From the NCBI RefSeq assembly GCF_013347965.1, contig NZ_CP048810.1:6571501-6635500 (forward strand): 64,000 nucleotides of DNA, given 5' to 3'. The notes below the pieces were generated by a model. It searched no databases and was not told where the DNA came from. It worked only from the letters and a program-made list of their open reading frames with translations. This DNA is from Pseudomonas bijieensis (GTDB lineage Bacteria; Pseudomonadota; Gammaproteobacteria; Pseudomonadales; Pseudomonadaceae). The translations under genes and the position numbers were made by a program. Positions 27,306 through 36,926 of this stretch are shown here, in pieces (positions within the stretch are counted from its first letter, which is position 1; each line of letters begins with the position of its first letter).

Positions 27306-29033
27306 ATGAAGTTCGAATCCTTAGCCCGGACCCTCATCGCTACGTCATTGACCCTCGGTTGTTTATCGACGTTTGCTGCCTCCCAGGCGCCGGTGGCCGC
27401 CGAGAACGGCATGGTGGTCACCGCTCAGCACCTGGCGACCCATGTGGGTGTCGACGTGCTCAAGAATGGCGGCAATGCCGTGGATGCGGCGGTGGCGGTG
27501 GGATACGCCCTGGCGGTGGTGTATCCGGCAGCGGGTAACCTCGGCGGCGGTGGGTTCATGACGCTCCAATTGGCCGACGGCCGCAAGACCTTCCTGGATT
27601 TCCGCGAAAAAGCGCCCCTGGCCGCCACCGCCAACATGTACCTGGACAAGGACGGCAACGTCGTTCCTGACCTCAGCACCCGTGGGCACCTGGCCGTGGG
27701 CGTGCCCGGCACTGTCTCCGGCATGGAGCTGGCGTTGAAAAAGTATGGCAGCAAGCCTCGGGCGGAACTGATCGCCCCGGCCATCAAGTTCGCCGAGGAA
27801 GGCTTCACCCTGGAGCAGGGCGATGTCGATCTGCTGGAAACCGCCACCGATGTGTTCAAGAAGGACATGCGCGACTCCGGTGCGATTTTCCTGCATAACG
27901 GCGAACCGATGCAGGTCGGCCAGAAGCTGGTGCAGAAAGATCTCGCCAAGACCCTGCGGGAAATCTCCGCCAAGGGCGCCGATGGTTTCTATAAAGGTTG
28001 GGTGGCCGATGCCCTGGTCACGTCCAGCCAGGCCAACAAAGGCATCATCACCCAGGCCGACCTGGACAAGTACAAGACCCGCGAGCTGGCCCCGGTGGAA
28101 TGCGACTATCGCGGCTACCACATCATCTCGGCGCCGCCGCCCAGTTCCGGCGGGGTGGTGCTGTGCCAGATCATGAACATCCTCGATGGTTATCCGATGA
28201 AGGACCTGGGCTTCCATTCGGCCCAGGGCATGCACTATCAGATCGAAGCCATGCGTCACGCCTACGTGGACCGCAACAGCTACCTGGGTGACCCGGACTT
28301 CGTGAAGAACCCCATCGATCATCTACTGGATAAAAACTACGCCGCCAAGCTGCGGGCGGCGATCGAGCCACAAAAGGCCGGCGACTCCCAGAAGATCAAG
28401 CCCGGCGTGGCGCCCCATGAGGGCAGCAACACCACCCATTACTCCATCGTCGACAAGTGGGGCAACGCCGTTTCGGTCACCTACACCCTTAACGATTGGT
28501 TCGGTGCCGGCGTCATGGCGAGCAAGACCGGGGTGATTCTCAATGATGAGATGGACGACTTCACCGCCAAGGTCGGCGTGCCCAATATGTATGGCCTGGT
28601 GCAGGGCGAGGCCAACGCCATCGCGCCGGGCAAGGCGCCGCTGTCATCCATGAGCCCGACCATTGTCACCAAGGACGGCAAGACGGTCATGGTGGTGGGC
28701 ACCCCGGGCGGTAGCCGGATCATTACCGCGACGTTGCTGACCATCCTCAACGTGATCGACTACGGCATGAACCTCCAGGAGGCTGTCGATGCGCCGCGTT
28801 TTCACCAGCAATGGATGCCGGAGCAAACCAACCTCGAAACCTTCGCCGCCAGCCCCGATACCCAGAAACTGCTGGAAAGCTGGGGGCACAAGTTTGCCGG
28901 CCCGCAGGACCCCAACCACATTGCCGCGATTTTGGTCGGCGCGCCGTCATTGGGTGGTAAGCCAGTCGGCAAGAACCGTTTCTATGGCGCCAACGACCCC
29001 CGTCGCAACACCGGCTTATCGCTGGGCTATTGA
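27306..29033 (+). CDS. ggt: Gamma-glutamyltransferase (periplasmic)
   Basis: GGT cleaves the gamma-glutamyl bond of glutathione and transfers or hydrolyses it. The 575-residue precursor has a signal peptide (MKFESLARTLIATSLTLGCLSTFAA). The large subunit includes NLGGGGFMTLQLADG and DFREKAPLAAT. Autoprocessing should occur before the nucleophilic Thr in GSNTTHYSIVDKWGNAVSVTYT, near residue 376. The small subunit has the oxyanion GGSRI (TPGGSRIITATL). ATG has AAGAAGAGA upstream. Confidence 0.96.
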   Translation: MKFESLARTLIATSLTLGCLSTFAASQAPVAAENGMVVTAQHLATHVGVDVLKNGGNAVDAAVAVGYALAVVYPAAGNLGGGGFMTLQLADGRKTFLDFREKAPLAATANMYLDKDGNVVPDLSTRGHLAVGVPGTVSGMELALKKYGSKPRAELIAPAIKFAEEGFTLEQGDVDLLETATDVFKKDMRDSGAIFLHNGEPMQVGQKLVQKDLAKTLREISAKGADGFYKGWVADALVTSSQANKGIITQADLDKYKTRELAPVECDYRGYHIISAPPPSSGGVVLCQIMNILDGYPMKDLGFHSAQGMHYQIEAMRHAYVDRNSYLGDPDFVKNPIDHLLDKNYAAKLRAAIEPQKAGDSQKIKPGVAPHEGSNTTHYSIVDKWGNAVSVTYTLNDWFGAGVMASKTGVILNDEMDDFTAKVGVPNMYGLVQGEANAIAPGKAPLSSMSPTIVTKDGKTVMVVGTPGGSRIITATLLTILNVIDYGMNLQEAVDAPRFHQQWMPEQTNLETFAASPDTQKLLESWGHKFAGPQDPNHIAAILVGAPSLGGKPVGKNRFYGANDPRRNTGLSLGY

Positions 29034-29072
29034 TAGCGGTTGGGATCGAGCAGCGTTTTCAAGAGGAAAGCC

Positions 29073-29606
29073 ATGAACACCGCATTGCTGATCATCGACG
29101 TCCAGAACGCACTGTGCCGCGGCGAAGAGGAATGCTTCGACATCCAGCGCGTCATCCGGACCATCAACGACCTCGCCGCCAAGACCAGGGCCCTCGGCTT
29201 GACGGTGATCCTGGTCCAGCACGAAGAGTTGGAAGGCTCGTTGACATATGGCTCTGCCGCCTGGCAACTGGCCGACGACCTGTTGACCGCGGCCGATGAC
29301 CTGCGGGTGCGCAAGACCACGCCGGACGCCTTCTACCAGACCGATCTACTGTCGCTGCTGCAAGCCCGCAGCATTGATCGCCTGGTGATCTGCGGGCTGC
29401 AAACCGACTATTGCATCAACGCCACCGTGCGCCAGGCCCATGCCTTGGGGTTCGACGTGGTCCTGGCCGCCGACGCCCACTCCACGGTGGCCAACGGCAG
29501 CATGTCCGCCGAGCAGATCATCGCCAACCACAACAACCGGCTGGGGCGGCTGAGCAGTGCGGTGTCGCGGATCGACGTGGTGCCGGCTGCTGAAGTCCGC
29601 CTCTGA
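29073..29606 (+). CDS. Isochorismatase-family cysteine hydrolase
   Basis: A 177-residue protein of the isochorismatase-like hydrolase fold. The catalytic triad is visible: Asp in LLIIDVQNAL (residue 9), Lys in VRKTTPDAFYQT, and Cys in VICGLQTDYCINATVRQA. The family includes nicotinamidases, N-carbamoyl amidases and ureidoacrylate hydrolases; the exact substrate is not decided. ATG 29073 follows AGAGGAAAG. It lies 39 bp after ggt and may be co-transcribed. Confidence 0.88.
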   Translation: MNTALLIIDVQNALCRGEEECFDIQRVIRTINDLAAKTRALGLTVILVQHEELEGSLTYGSAAWQLADDLLTAADDLRVRKTTPDAFYQTDLLSLLQARSIDRLVICGLQTDYCINATVRQAHALGFDVVLAADAHSTVANGSMSAEQIIANHNNRLGRLSSAVSRIDVVPAAEVRL

Positions 29607-29632
29607 TCCGAAAGACAAGGTTGTCTGACCCC

Positions 29633-29768
29633 TGTGGCGAGGGGATTTATCCCCGTTGTGTGGGAGCAAAGCTTGCTCGCGATGCATGCGCTTCGGTTCC
29701 CAGGGAGACCGCGTTATCTTCATCGCGAGCAAGCTTTGCTCCCACAGGTGGGGATCCCCTTCGCCACA
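29633..29768. repeat. Nested REP: family A pair inside family B ends
   Basis: A family B end (TGTGGCGAGGGGATTTATCC) at 29633 and its inverted partner (GGGGATCCCCTTCGCCACA) ending at 29768 enclose a complete family A variant pair (TGTGGGAGCAAAGCTTGCTC) at 29659-29746. The region separates two convergent genes. Confidence 0.8.
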
Positions 29769-29804
29769 GATTCGCTGTTTGCAAGTTTGGGCGATTCTGG
29801 CTCC

Positions 29805-30665
29805 TCAAGGAGCGCCTAACACCATCGTCCAGTACACCCCCGCATCGCTGCGCGAGTCGCTGGCGGAAGCTGCGCCCATCTGGGTGAACATCGGGTTCAT
29901 CAGGTTGGCGCAGTGCCCCGGGCTGGCGAGCCAGTCGTGCAGGGCCTGGCTCGGTGAGCGTTGGCCGGCGGCGATGTTCTCGCCCAATTTACGTCCGCGA
30001 AAGCCGGCGCTCTTGGCCCGATCGGAGGTGGAGCGACCGTCCGGATCGCGGTGGGCAAAAAAATTCTCGCGGGCCATCGACCGGCTGTGGCCTTGGGCGG
30101 CGGCTCCCAGCGCGGCGTTCCAGCTCAGCGGCCGAGCCGCCGCGAAGCGCTGGCTCCCGCACATCCGCGGCCTGGCCCTGGCGGCGTTGACTTGAGCCAG
30201 CAGTGTCTTGTCCGCCGAACCTGCATCGTCCATCCGCGTACCGCCCATGGGCTGCGCCAGCACCACGCGCCATTCATCACCGACCCGACTGACGCCGATG
30301 TCAGCGTACTGGTTGTCCAGCAGCGCTGCGCAATGTTCGTCTGCCAGCATGTCAAAGGCTTCTTCGGCGTCCCGTGCATCGGTCAGGCGGATGCTACGCA
30401 CGGCCCGGGCTTGATAGCCGGCGTCTTTCAAGGTTTCCCGCAGGCCTCCACGAAAACCGATCGGCAAGCCCAGGCTCGATCGCAGCACCAGCGGCTGGGT
30501 GGCACGTACCGTGCGCCATTCACAACGGCGCGACTGGCCACGGAAGTCGTTGATGGCGTCCACCAGTTGCCTTTCGCCGCGGGCATGGGCGGGACTGGTG
30601 AGTAAAGGAAACAGGGTCAACAAGCACAGCGAAACGAAACGGCAAGAGCGAACAGGATGGCGCAT
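29805..30665 (-). CDS. CAP/SCP-domain secreted protein
   Basis: A 286-residue protein with a signal peptide (MRHPVRSCRFVSLCLLTLFPLLTSPAHA) and a C-terminal CAP (cysteine-rich secretory, PR-1-like) domain from about residue 160: LLAQVNAARARPRMCG, LSWNAALGAAAQGHSRSMA, FFAHRDPDGRSTSDRAKSAGF, GENIAAGQRSP and WLASPGHCANLMNP, which hold the family histidine and glutamate residues. The N-terminal 130 residues are a separate, unnamed region. The role of bacterial CAP proteins is poorly known. Confidence 0.85.
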   Translation of the reverse strand: MRHPVRSCRFVSLCLLTLFPLLTSPAHARGERQLVDAINDFRGQSRRCEWRTVRATQPLVLRSSLGLPIGFRGGLRETLKDAGYQARAVRSIRLTDARDAEEAFDMLADEHCAALLDNQYADIGVSRVGDEWRVVLAQPMGGTRMDDAGSADKTLLAQVNAARARPRMCGSQRFAAARPLSWNAALGAAAQGHSRSMARENFFAHRDPDGRSTSDRAKSAGFRGRKLGENIAAGQRSPSQALHDWLASPGHCANLMNPMFTQMGAASASDSRSDAGVYWTMVLGAP

Positions 30666-30833
30666 GGGACGAACGGCTCAAGAGGGGGAGTTGCCATAGC
30701 GCCAGGCTTGGCGCCGATCAGCTGGAAAACGCGTCGCAGCAGGTTGGCGAGGTTTTCACGGCTGGGGTAGGACTGTGGGTTTGGGAACAAGTTTCAGGAG
30801 GCCGGAGACTCTCTGCGAGGTGGCACAACACCC

Positions 30834-30862
30834 TTGCGGCGAGGGGATAAATCCCTTGCCAC
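30834..30862. repeat. Degenerate single REP, family B
   Basis: GCGGCGAGGGGATAAATCCC with TTGCCACA is a slightly decayed palindrome just past the end of the EamA transporter gene, where it may act as a terminator. Confidence 0.65.
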
Positions 30863-30879
30863 AAAGGCATTCGGTCAGT

Positions 30880-31845
30880 TCAATTCGTCGCTTCAGCCAC
30901 AGCCACCTTGTCCCGCTCAACCTTGCGATAGGTCAGCAACACGATGCCGGTCACCACAATCGCGCCACCCATCACCTGGCCCGGATTGAGCATCTGGTCC
31001 AGCACCAGCCAGCCGATCAGCAACGTTGCCAGCGGTTCGATGTTCATCACCGGGGCGTTGCGCGGCATGTCCAGGCGCGGCACGGATATGAACAGCACAA
31101 TGAATCCGGTGCCGTAGAGCACCACCAGGGTCGCCAGGGCGAACCAGCCGGTACTGCTGGCCGGCAGGTCGAAACCGCCGGGGAGGGCGCCGGTCAGGCC
31201 GGCGAGGTTGACGCTGCTGAAGACGATGAAAATCGTCAGCAGGCTGCGTACCGAGCCACGCACCTGGGATAGCTTGTGATCGGTGATCCATAGCGCGCAG
31301 GCAAACACGCAGGCGGCGCAGAAGGCCAGGCCCACCCCAAGTAGCCATTGCGGGCCGACGTCCTGCCCGGACGATAACCGTGCCGGCACTTCCAGCACGA
31401 ACACCAGGCCCACCAGGATCATGCCCATCAACGCGGCGGTGCGCGCCGTCGGGCGGGGCCCTCCCAGCGCCCAGGTCAGCAGGGCCAGCAGGATCGGAAA
31501 CACGTTGCCGACCAACAATGCCAACGCCACGGGCACCCGTGCCACGGCGGAGTACAGGCACAGGCTCTGGGCGCCGATCAACAGCCCCAGGGTCAATTGC
31601 CAGCGCCACGCACCGGACGGCAGGCGCAGGCTCTGTCGCTGCCAGAGCACCAGCGCCGCCAACACCAGCAGTGTTCCGCCCGAGCGCAACAGGATTGCCA
31701 GCAGCACGCCGGCCCCGTCATCAAACGCGGCCCGCGCGGCGACATGGTTGCCGGCGAAGGCACAGCCCATGCACAGCAGGACGAGTACCGCGAGGTGGCG
31801 GGGTAATGGCGTGGGGAGGTCAGGTGCGGCGATGGGGCGATTCAT
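30880..31845 (-). CDS. DMT-superfamily (EamA) transporter
   Basis: A 321-residue protein with about ten membrane segments and two EamA repeats, typical of drug/metabolite exporters. The first repeat starts LPRHLAVLVLLCMGCAFAGNHVAARAAF and the second near FCAACVFACALWITDHKL. The conserved EPLATLLIGWLVLDQML closes the second repeat. Substrate unknown. A GTTGT-CGT-ACAAC inverted repeat about 65 bp upstream could be its operator. Confidence 0.85.
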   Translation of the reverse strand: MNRPIAAPDLPTPLPRHLAVLVLLCMGCAFAGNHVAARAAFDDGAGVLLAILLRSGGTLLVLAALVLWQRQSLRLPSGAWRWQLTLGLLIGAQSLCLYSAVARVPVALALLVGNVFPILLALLTWALGGPRPTARTAALMGMILVGLVFVLEVPARLSSGQDVGPQWLLGVGLAFCAACVFACALWITDHKLSQVRGSVRSLLTIFIVFSSVNLAGLTGALPGGFDLPASSTGWFALATLVVLYGTGFIVLFISVPRLDMPRNAPVMNIEPLATLLIGWLVLDQMLNPGQVMGGAIVVTGIVLLTYRKVERDKVAVAEATN

Positions 31846-31908
31846 GGCAGGTGTCTCGAAGGCGGCCGCCAGGGCAACAGGCCCCGGATCAGCTATTTTT
31901 GGTTATAG

Positions 31909-31921
31909 GTTGTCGTACAAC
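31909..31921. promoter_or_regulatory. Candidate GntR-type operator upstream of the EamA transporter
   Basis: Perfect inverted repeat GTTGT-CGT-ACAAC in the divergent gap between the EamA transporter and the histidine kinase gene. The shape fits operators of FCD-type GntR regulators. The minus-strand half shares GTTGTACGAC with a palindrome before the Nramp gene. No regulator of this class is in the window. Confidence 0.4.
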
Positions 31922-32089
31922 ATCAGGGTTTTTACCTCATAGGGTGGCAAGAGACAAGGTTCGTAGCCTGTTCAACGGCTACAACGGCGTGGCGACCTTG
32001 CAAGACCGCGCACATTGTCTGGCGCTTTGCTGTACAACGAACCTGGCCGCTGTGTGGTTTACAGCATTACCCTTCTTGCGGAACCACTC

Positions 32090-33220
32090 ATGCGCCTGGC
32101 TGATTTCATTCTCGACAATATCGAGCCGATTCTTCAGGCGTGGGAAGACTTCGCCAAAACCATCACCCCCGCGTCCATTGGCATGGATTCCGTGGCCCTG
32201 CGCGACCATGCCGAGCAGATGTTGCGTACCATCGCCGCCGACTTGCGCACCTCGCAAACGCGCAAGGAACAGATTGCCAAGTCCCACGGGGAGGCGCCGG
32301 TGGCTGATGCCGAAACCGCCGCCGAAACCCATGCGGTTATCCGCCAGTCCTCGGGTTTCACCGTGGAGCAAATGGTTTCCGAATACCGGGCCCTGCGCAC
32401 CAGCGTGCTCATGCTCTGGATGCCGCACACCCAGCTGGATCACAAACAGGTCATGGATGATCTGATTCGCTTCAACGAGGCCGTGGATCAGGCCTTGGCC
32501 GAGTCCGTCGTCAGTTACTCGGGGGCGGTGGATGCGTCGCGCAATATCTTTCTCGGCATTCTCGGGCATGACTTGCGCAGCCCCTTGGGCGCGATCCTGC
32601 TGAGCTCCGAAGTGCTACTGCGGGCCGGGGACCTGCCCGCCAAAGCTACCAAGATCACGTCGCGCATCTACACCAGCGTCAAGCGAGCCAACAAAATCGT
32701 CGGTGATCTGCTGGATTTCACCCGTACGCAACTGGGCTCGGGCATTCCGGTGCAACGCTTCAACGGCGATCTGGTGGCGGCCTGCGAAGGCATGGTGGAG
32801 GAGGCGCGGGCCTATCACCCGGAAAACAGAATCCTTTTTGAAACCAGCGGTCCCCTGGAAGGGCTGTTTGACCAGGCACGCATGGAACAGGTGTTCTCCA
32901 ACCTGATCGGCAATGCCGTCCAGCATGGCGCCGAGGGCACGCCGATTACCGTTTCGTTGAGCGCTGAAGAGGATATGGCAGTGATTGCGATCAACAACCA
33001 GGGCAAGCCTATCGAGAAAGGTGCCATTGCGAGTATTTTCAACCCGATGATCCGGCATCTGCGCAGCGGTGAGATGCAGTACGGTTCCACGGCCGGGCTC
33101 GGACTGGGCCTGCACATCGCCTCGGCGATCGTATCGGCCCATAAGGGCACCATTGAGGTCCATTCGAAGGCGCGAGTCGGCACGACCTTTACCGTTCGCA
33201 TACCGCTGCACCCGGACTGA
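32090..33220 (+). CDS. Soluble sensor histidine kinase with RsbRD-like N-terminus
   Basis: A 376-residue kinase without membrane segments. The N-terminal 140 residues (MRLADFILDNIEPILQAWEDFAKT...VVSEYRALR-like region) resemble the RsbRD N-terminal helical sensor domain. Phospho-acceptor His lies in FLGILGHDLRSPLGAIL near residue 160, and the ATPase domain has N-box NLIGNAVQHGAEGTP and G-box GSTAGLGLGLHIASAI. ATG 32090 is preferred for the domain start. No response regulator is adjacent, so it is an orphan kinase. Confidence 0.85.
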   Translation: MRLADFILDNIEPILQAWEDFAKTITPASIGMDSVALRDHAEQMLRTIAADLRTSQTRKEQIAKSHGEAPVADAETAAETHAVIRQSSGFTVEQMVSEYRALRTSVLMLWMPHTQLDHKQVMDDLIRFNEAVDQALAESVVSYSGAVDASRNIFLGILGHDLRSPLGAILLSSEVLLRAGDLPAKATKITSRIYTSVKRANKIVGDLLDFTRTQLGSGIPVQRFNGDLVAACEGMVEEARAYHPENRILFETSGPLEGLFDQARMEQVFSNLIGNAVQHGAEGTPITVSLSAEEDMAVIAINNQGKPIEKGAIASIFNPMIRHLRSGEMQYGSTAGLGLGLHIASAIVSAHKGTIEVHSKARVGTTFTVRIPLHPD

Positions 33221-33316
33221 TCGATTGTTCGGACGAACGGGTGCGCATACTTGTACGATGTCTTATCACGTAGTAAAACTGTCGTCCCGTCCAATAATAA
33301 TTAACGGAGACGCACG

Positions 33317-34409
33317 ATGGATGCTTCGCAATCTGCAATTGCAACCGATCAGGGCCGCCGGGTATTCCTGAAAAGATCCCTGGTGGTCTCGGCGGCCGCC
33401 GCGACCCTCGGTAACTTGCCGGGGCTGGCTCAGGCCGAGCCTCTGAGCCAGCGTTACCCGGACCCGCTGATCAATATCCTTGACCCCAGCTTCATGGACT
33501 TGCGCATTTTCAACGCCAGTGTGGAAAAACTCGCCACCGGCCTGCGTTGGGCGGAAGGGCCGGTGTGGGTGGGCGATGGTCGTTACCTGCTGGTCAGCGA
33601 CATTCCCAACAACCGCATCGTGCGCTGGGACGAAGTCACCGGTGGCCTGTCGGTGTACCGCGAGAACTCCAATTTCTCCAACGGCATGTGCCGCGATCGC
33701 CAGGGACGTTTGTTGGTGTGCGAGGGCTCCACCACCTCTAGCGAAGGTCGGCGCATCACCCGTACCGAGCACAACGGCACCATTACCGTGTTGGCAGACA
33801 GTTTCGAGGGCAAGCCGCTCAATTCGCCCAATGACATCGTGTGCAAGCGCGATGGCTCGGTCTGGTTCACCGACCCACCGTTCCAGACCGGCAACAATTA
33901 CGAAGGACACAAAGTCACGCCTGCCCAGCCCCACGCGGTGTACCGCATCGACGGTGAAACCGGCAAGGTCAGCCGGGTGATCGACGACTTGGCGGGGCCG
34001 AACGGATTGTGTTTCTCCCCGGACGAGAAAATCCTCTATGTGGTCGAAGGCCGGGCCAAACCCAATCGCTTGATCTGGACGATCACTGTCAAGGACGACG
34101 GCACGCTGGGGGAGCGGCGCAAGCACATCGAAGGCCTGGATTACGCGGCTATCGATGGCATCAAATGCGATGAGAGCGGCAATCTCTGGTGTGGCTGGGG
34201 TGGCAACGGCGATCCCAAGGCCGACCTGGAAAAAACTCGATGGCGTGCGGGTATTCAACCCCGAGGGCAAAGCCATCGGGCACATTTCCCTGCCGGAGCG
34301 CTGCCCCAATGTCTGCTTTGGCGGGCGGGAAGGCAATCGGCTGTTCATGGCCGGCAGCCACTCGCTGTATTCGCTGTTCGTGAATACCCGGGGGGCGACG
34401 TTTGCCTGA
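33317..34409 (+). CDS. Tat-exported SMP-30/gluconolactonase-like protein (apparent frameshift)
   Basis: A six-bladed propeller of the SMP-30/gluconolaconase/LRE family, likely a periplasmic lactonase. The N-terminus carries a twin-arginine signal (GRRVFLKRSLVVSAAAATL). Metal-site regions RWAEGPVWVGDG, NSPNDIVCKRDGSVWFTDPPF and GPNGLCFSPDEKILYV are present. The frame breaks at a run of 6 A (34230-34235). Removing one base joins DPKADLEK to LDGVRVFNPEGKAIGHISLPE and the end MAGSHSLYSLFVNTRGATFA, for 363 residues. ATG follows GGAGACG. It is next to the LacI sugar operon and may act on the same substrate. Confidence 0.87.
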
Positions 34410-34440
34410 TGTAGCAACGGATCTTCAGGTTGTCGACCAT

Positions 34441-34575
34441 TGTGGCGAGGGGATTTATCCCCGTTGGGCTGCGAAGCAGCCCTAAGCTCAGTCAACCTTA
34501 TGAGCCTGACACACCAAGATGTCAGGTTTTAGGGCCGCTTCGCGGCCCAACGGGGATAAATCCCCCCTCGCCACA
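34441..34575. repeat. REP pair, family B
   Basis: Facing TGTGGCGAGGGGATTTATCC units with inner arms GTTGGGCTGCGAAGCAGCCC and GGGCCGCTTCGCGGCCCAAC lie between the convergent SMP-30 and LacI genes. Confidence 0.9.
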
Positions 34576-34584
34576 GGTTCCTTG

Positions 34585-35583
34585 TTAGGCCAGGGATGCC
34601 GTACTGCCACGCACCGTCAACTCAAACGGCAACACCACATGCCGTTCGGCAAGCGGCTTCTTCTCGATCAGCGCGATCAGCATCTCTACCGCTTTTTGGC
34701 CAAAGATTTCGGCAGGTTGCGAAATGGTGGTCAGTGGCGGGTCGCAATAGGCGGCGAACGGGATGTCGTCAAAACCCACCAGTGAAATATCTTCGGGCAC
34801 CCGCAGGCCCATTTGCTTGATGCGCCTGAGCGCGCCGATGGCCATCTCGTCGTTCTCACAAAACAGCGCACTGGGGCGGTCGGCCAGTTCCAGCATCGCG
34901 CCGGCGCCATCGTCACCGGCCTTCAAGGTGAAGTCGCCATGGCAGATCAGGTTGGGGTCGATGGCAATACCGGCCTGGCGCAGGGCGTCCTGATAGCCGG
35001 ATACGCGGTCCAGGGTCAGGGGACTGCTGCGTGGCCCCTTGATGATGCCGATGCGCCGATGGCCGAGGCCGATCAGATGCTCGGTCATGGCCTGGGCGGC
35101 GGCCCGGTTGTCGAGGCTGATGGTGGGGTAGGGGGCGCCTTTGACTACTTCGCAGGCGTTGACCAGCGGCAGGGATTCAGCGCCAGGGGGCAGCGATTCA
35201 AAAGGGTTGCTGGCGCGCAACTGAATCACGCCGTCGGCCTGGTGGGCGTAGACCAGCGCAGCGAACTCCCGTTCGATGGCTTCCCGGCCCTGGGTGTCGC
35301 ACAGCAGCAACCGATAGCCCGCCGCCTGCGCGGCCTGCTGTGCGCCGCTGATGACCCGGGCGAAAAACGTGTTGGCGATGGTCGGCACCAGGATCACCAG
35401 GTTGCCGGTGCGGCGGGAACGGAACTGCACCGCCATCAGGTTCGGCCGATAGCCGGCCTGTTCCACCGCGGCGTTGACCTTGTCCCGCGTTTCGGGGAGC
35501 ACCCGCTCGGGTGATTTCAGCGTTCTGGACACCGTGGCCACCGACACACCGGCCAGCCGGGCCACTTCACGAATGTTGGACAA
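34585..35583 (-). CDS. LacI-family transcriptional regulator of the adjacent sugar operon
   Basis: A LacI/GalR repressor of about 332 residues. The N-terminal helix-turn-helix is REVARLAGVSVATVSRTLK, then the hinge and a periplasmic-binding-like sensor domain (NLVILVPTIANTFFARVISGAQQAA...). I prefer the TTG start at 35583 because GAGGTG lies 5 nt before it; a GTG at 35589 is the alternative. It diverges from the oxidoreductase gene, and a perfect 22-bp LacI-type palindrome lies between them. The effector is probably the sugar that the operon handles. Confidence 0.9.
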   Translation of the reverse strand: MSNIREVARLAGVSVATVSRTLKSPERVLPETRDKVNAAVEQAGYRPNLMAVQFRSRRTGNLVILVPTIANTFFARVISGAQQAAQAAGYRLLLCDTQGREAIEREFAALVYAHQADGVIQLRASNPFESLPPGAESLPLVNACEVVKGAPYPTISLDNRAAAQAMTEHLIGLGHRRIGIIKGPRSSPLTLDRVSGYQDALRQAGIAIDPNLICHGDFTLKAGDDGAGAMLELADRPSALFCENDEMAIGALRRIKQMGLRVPEDISLVGFDDIPFAAYCDPPLTTISQPAEIFGQKAVEMLIALIEKKPLAERHVVLPFELTVRGSTASLA

Positions 35584-35669
35584 AATCACCTCAAGGGGCA
35601 GGGGCTACGGTTGGGGAGCTTACCGCAGGTTGAGCGCCTCACAAATGTTCAGGTGCGGACAGATCGGGT

Positions 35670-35726
35670 TTGACACACCAGGAAACTGAGCCTAGATTTT
35701 TGCCATGATGTAACCGGTTACATCAT
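35670..35726 (+). promoter_or_regulatory. Sigma-70 promoter with LacI-family operator
   Basis: TTGACA (35670-35675) and TAGATT (35693-35698) are spaced by 17 bp. A perfect 22-bp palindrome, ATGATGTAACC and its reverse complement, lies at 35705-35726, covering the expected transcription start, with the central CG typical of LacI/GalR operators. The downstream oxidoreductase starts 25 bp later. Confidence 0.85.
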
Positions 35727-35750
35727 CATGCTGACAAGAAGAGAATCGCG

Positions 35751-36926
35751 ATGAATCCTGCAGTACGAAAAATAAGAATGGGCTTCGTCGGCGGTGGCGA
35801 GGGCGCTTTCATCGGTCAGGCCCATCGTCAGGCGGCGGGGCTGGACGGCGGTTTTGAACTGGTGTGCGGCGCGTTCAGCCGCGACCCTCACAACACTCGG
35901 CAGACCGGCGCGGCCCTGGGCCTGGCCGCGTCCCGTTGTTATCACGATTGGCAGCATATGCTCGACACCGAAGCGCTCCTGCCGCTGGATCAGCGCATGG
36001 AACTGCTGGTGATCGTCACACCCAATCATCTTCATGCACCCATTGCCAGCCAGGCATTGGAAGCGGGTTTCCATGTGTTCAGCGAGAAACCCGCCGCCCT
36101 GGACCTCAAAGAGTTGCTGGCCCTCAGGGAGGTGCTGCAAGGCAGCCGTTGCCTCTACGGCCTGGCCCACACCTACCTGGGCTATCCCATGGTTTGGCAG
36201 GCTCGGGAGATGGTGCGTTCGGGCGTGATCGGCCAGGTGCGCAAGGTGCTGGTCGAGTATCCCCAAGGCTGGCTCAGCCAGGATGTCGCCGCCCAGGGCA
36301 ACAAACAGGCCGAGTGGCGCGACGACCCCTTGCAGTCCGGTTTGGGCGGTTGCATCGGTGACATTGGTACCCATGCGTTTTCCCTGGCCGAGTTCGTCGC
36401 GGACCAGCCTATCCAACAGCTATGCGCCGCGTTAGGCACGCATATACCGGGCCGGCAGTTGGATGACGACGTGGCGATGCTGTTCAAGATGGCGGACGGC
36501 GCCAGCGGCGTATTGCTCGCAAGCCAGGTCTGCACCGGTGAAGAGAACCCACTGAAAATTCGCATCTACGGCGACAAGGGTGCCTTGGAATGGCGCCAGG
36601 AAGAACCGGCGAGCCTGATCCATCGCGCCCTTGACCAACCCCTGCGCATCCTGCGTAGCGGTGTCGGCCAGCCGTGGCTGTGCGAGGCGGCCCAGCGTCG
36701 CATGCGCCTGCCGGCCGGACATCCCGAGGGCTATCTGGAGGCCATGGCCAACCTCTACGGCGATTTCGCCCAAGCCATTCGCAACCATGTCGAAGGCCCC
36801 GACATCCCCGGCGTGCCCGGCATCGAGACCGGCCTGCGTGGCATGGCGTTCATCGAGGCCGCCATCCTCAACCACCGTGGCGACGCCAAGTGGACCACCG
36901 TACAAACCGGAGCTTCCCTGTTGTGA
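35751..36926 (+). CDS. Gfo/Idh/MocA-family oxidoreductase
   Basis: A 391-residue NAD(P)-dependent sugar dehydrogenase-like protein. It has the Rossmann start MGFVGGGEGAFIGQAHRQAA, the EKP motif in HVFSEKPAALDLKELL (about residue 110) and the GDIGTHAFSL region holding the likely catalytic histidine. It is the first gene of the LacI-controlled operon, and its stop overlaps the next gene's GTG by 4 nt. The family oxidises or reduces sugars, inositols and keto-sugars; the substrate here is open. Confidence 0.9.
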   Translation: MNPAVRKIRMGFVGGGEGAFIGQAHRQAAGLDGGFELVCGAFSRDPHNTRQTGAALGLAASRCYHDWQHMLDTEALLPLDQRMELLVIVTPNHLHAPIASQALEAGFHVFSEKPAALDLKELLALREVLQGSRCLYGLAHTYLGYPMVWQAREMVRSGVIGQVRKVLVEYPQGWLSQDVAAQGNKQAEWRDDPLQSGLGGCIGDIGTHAFSLAEFVADQPIQQLCAALGTHIPGRQLDDDVAMLFKMADGASGVLLASQVCTGEENPLKIRIYGDKGALEWRQEEPASLIHRALDQPLRILRSGVGQPWLCEAAQRRMRLPAGHPEGYLEAMANLYGDFAQAIRNHVEGPDIPGVPGIETGLRGMAFIEAAILNHRGDAKWTTVQTGASLL

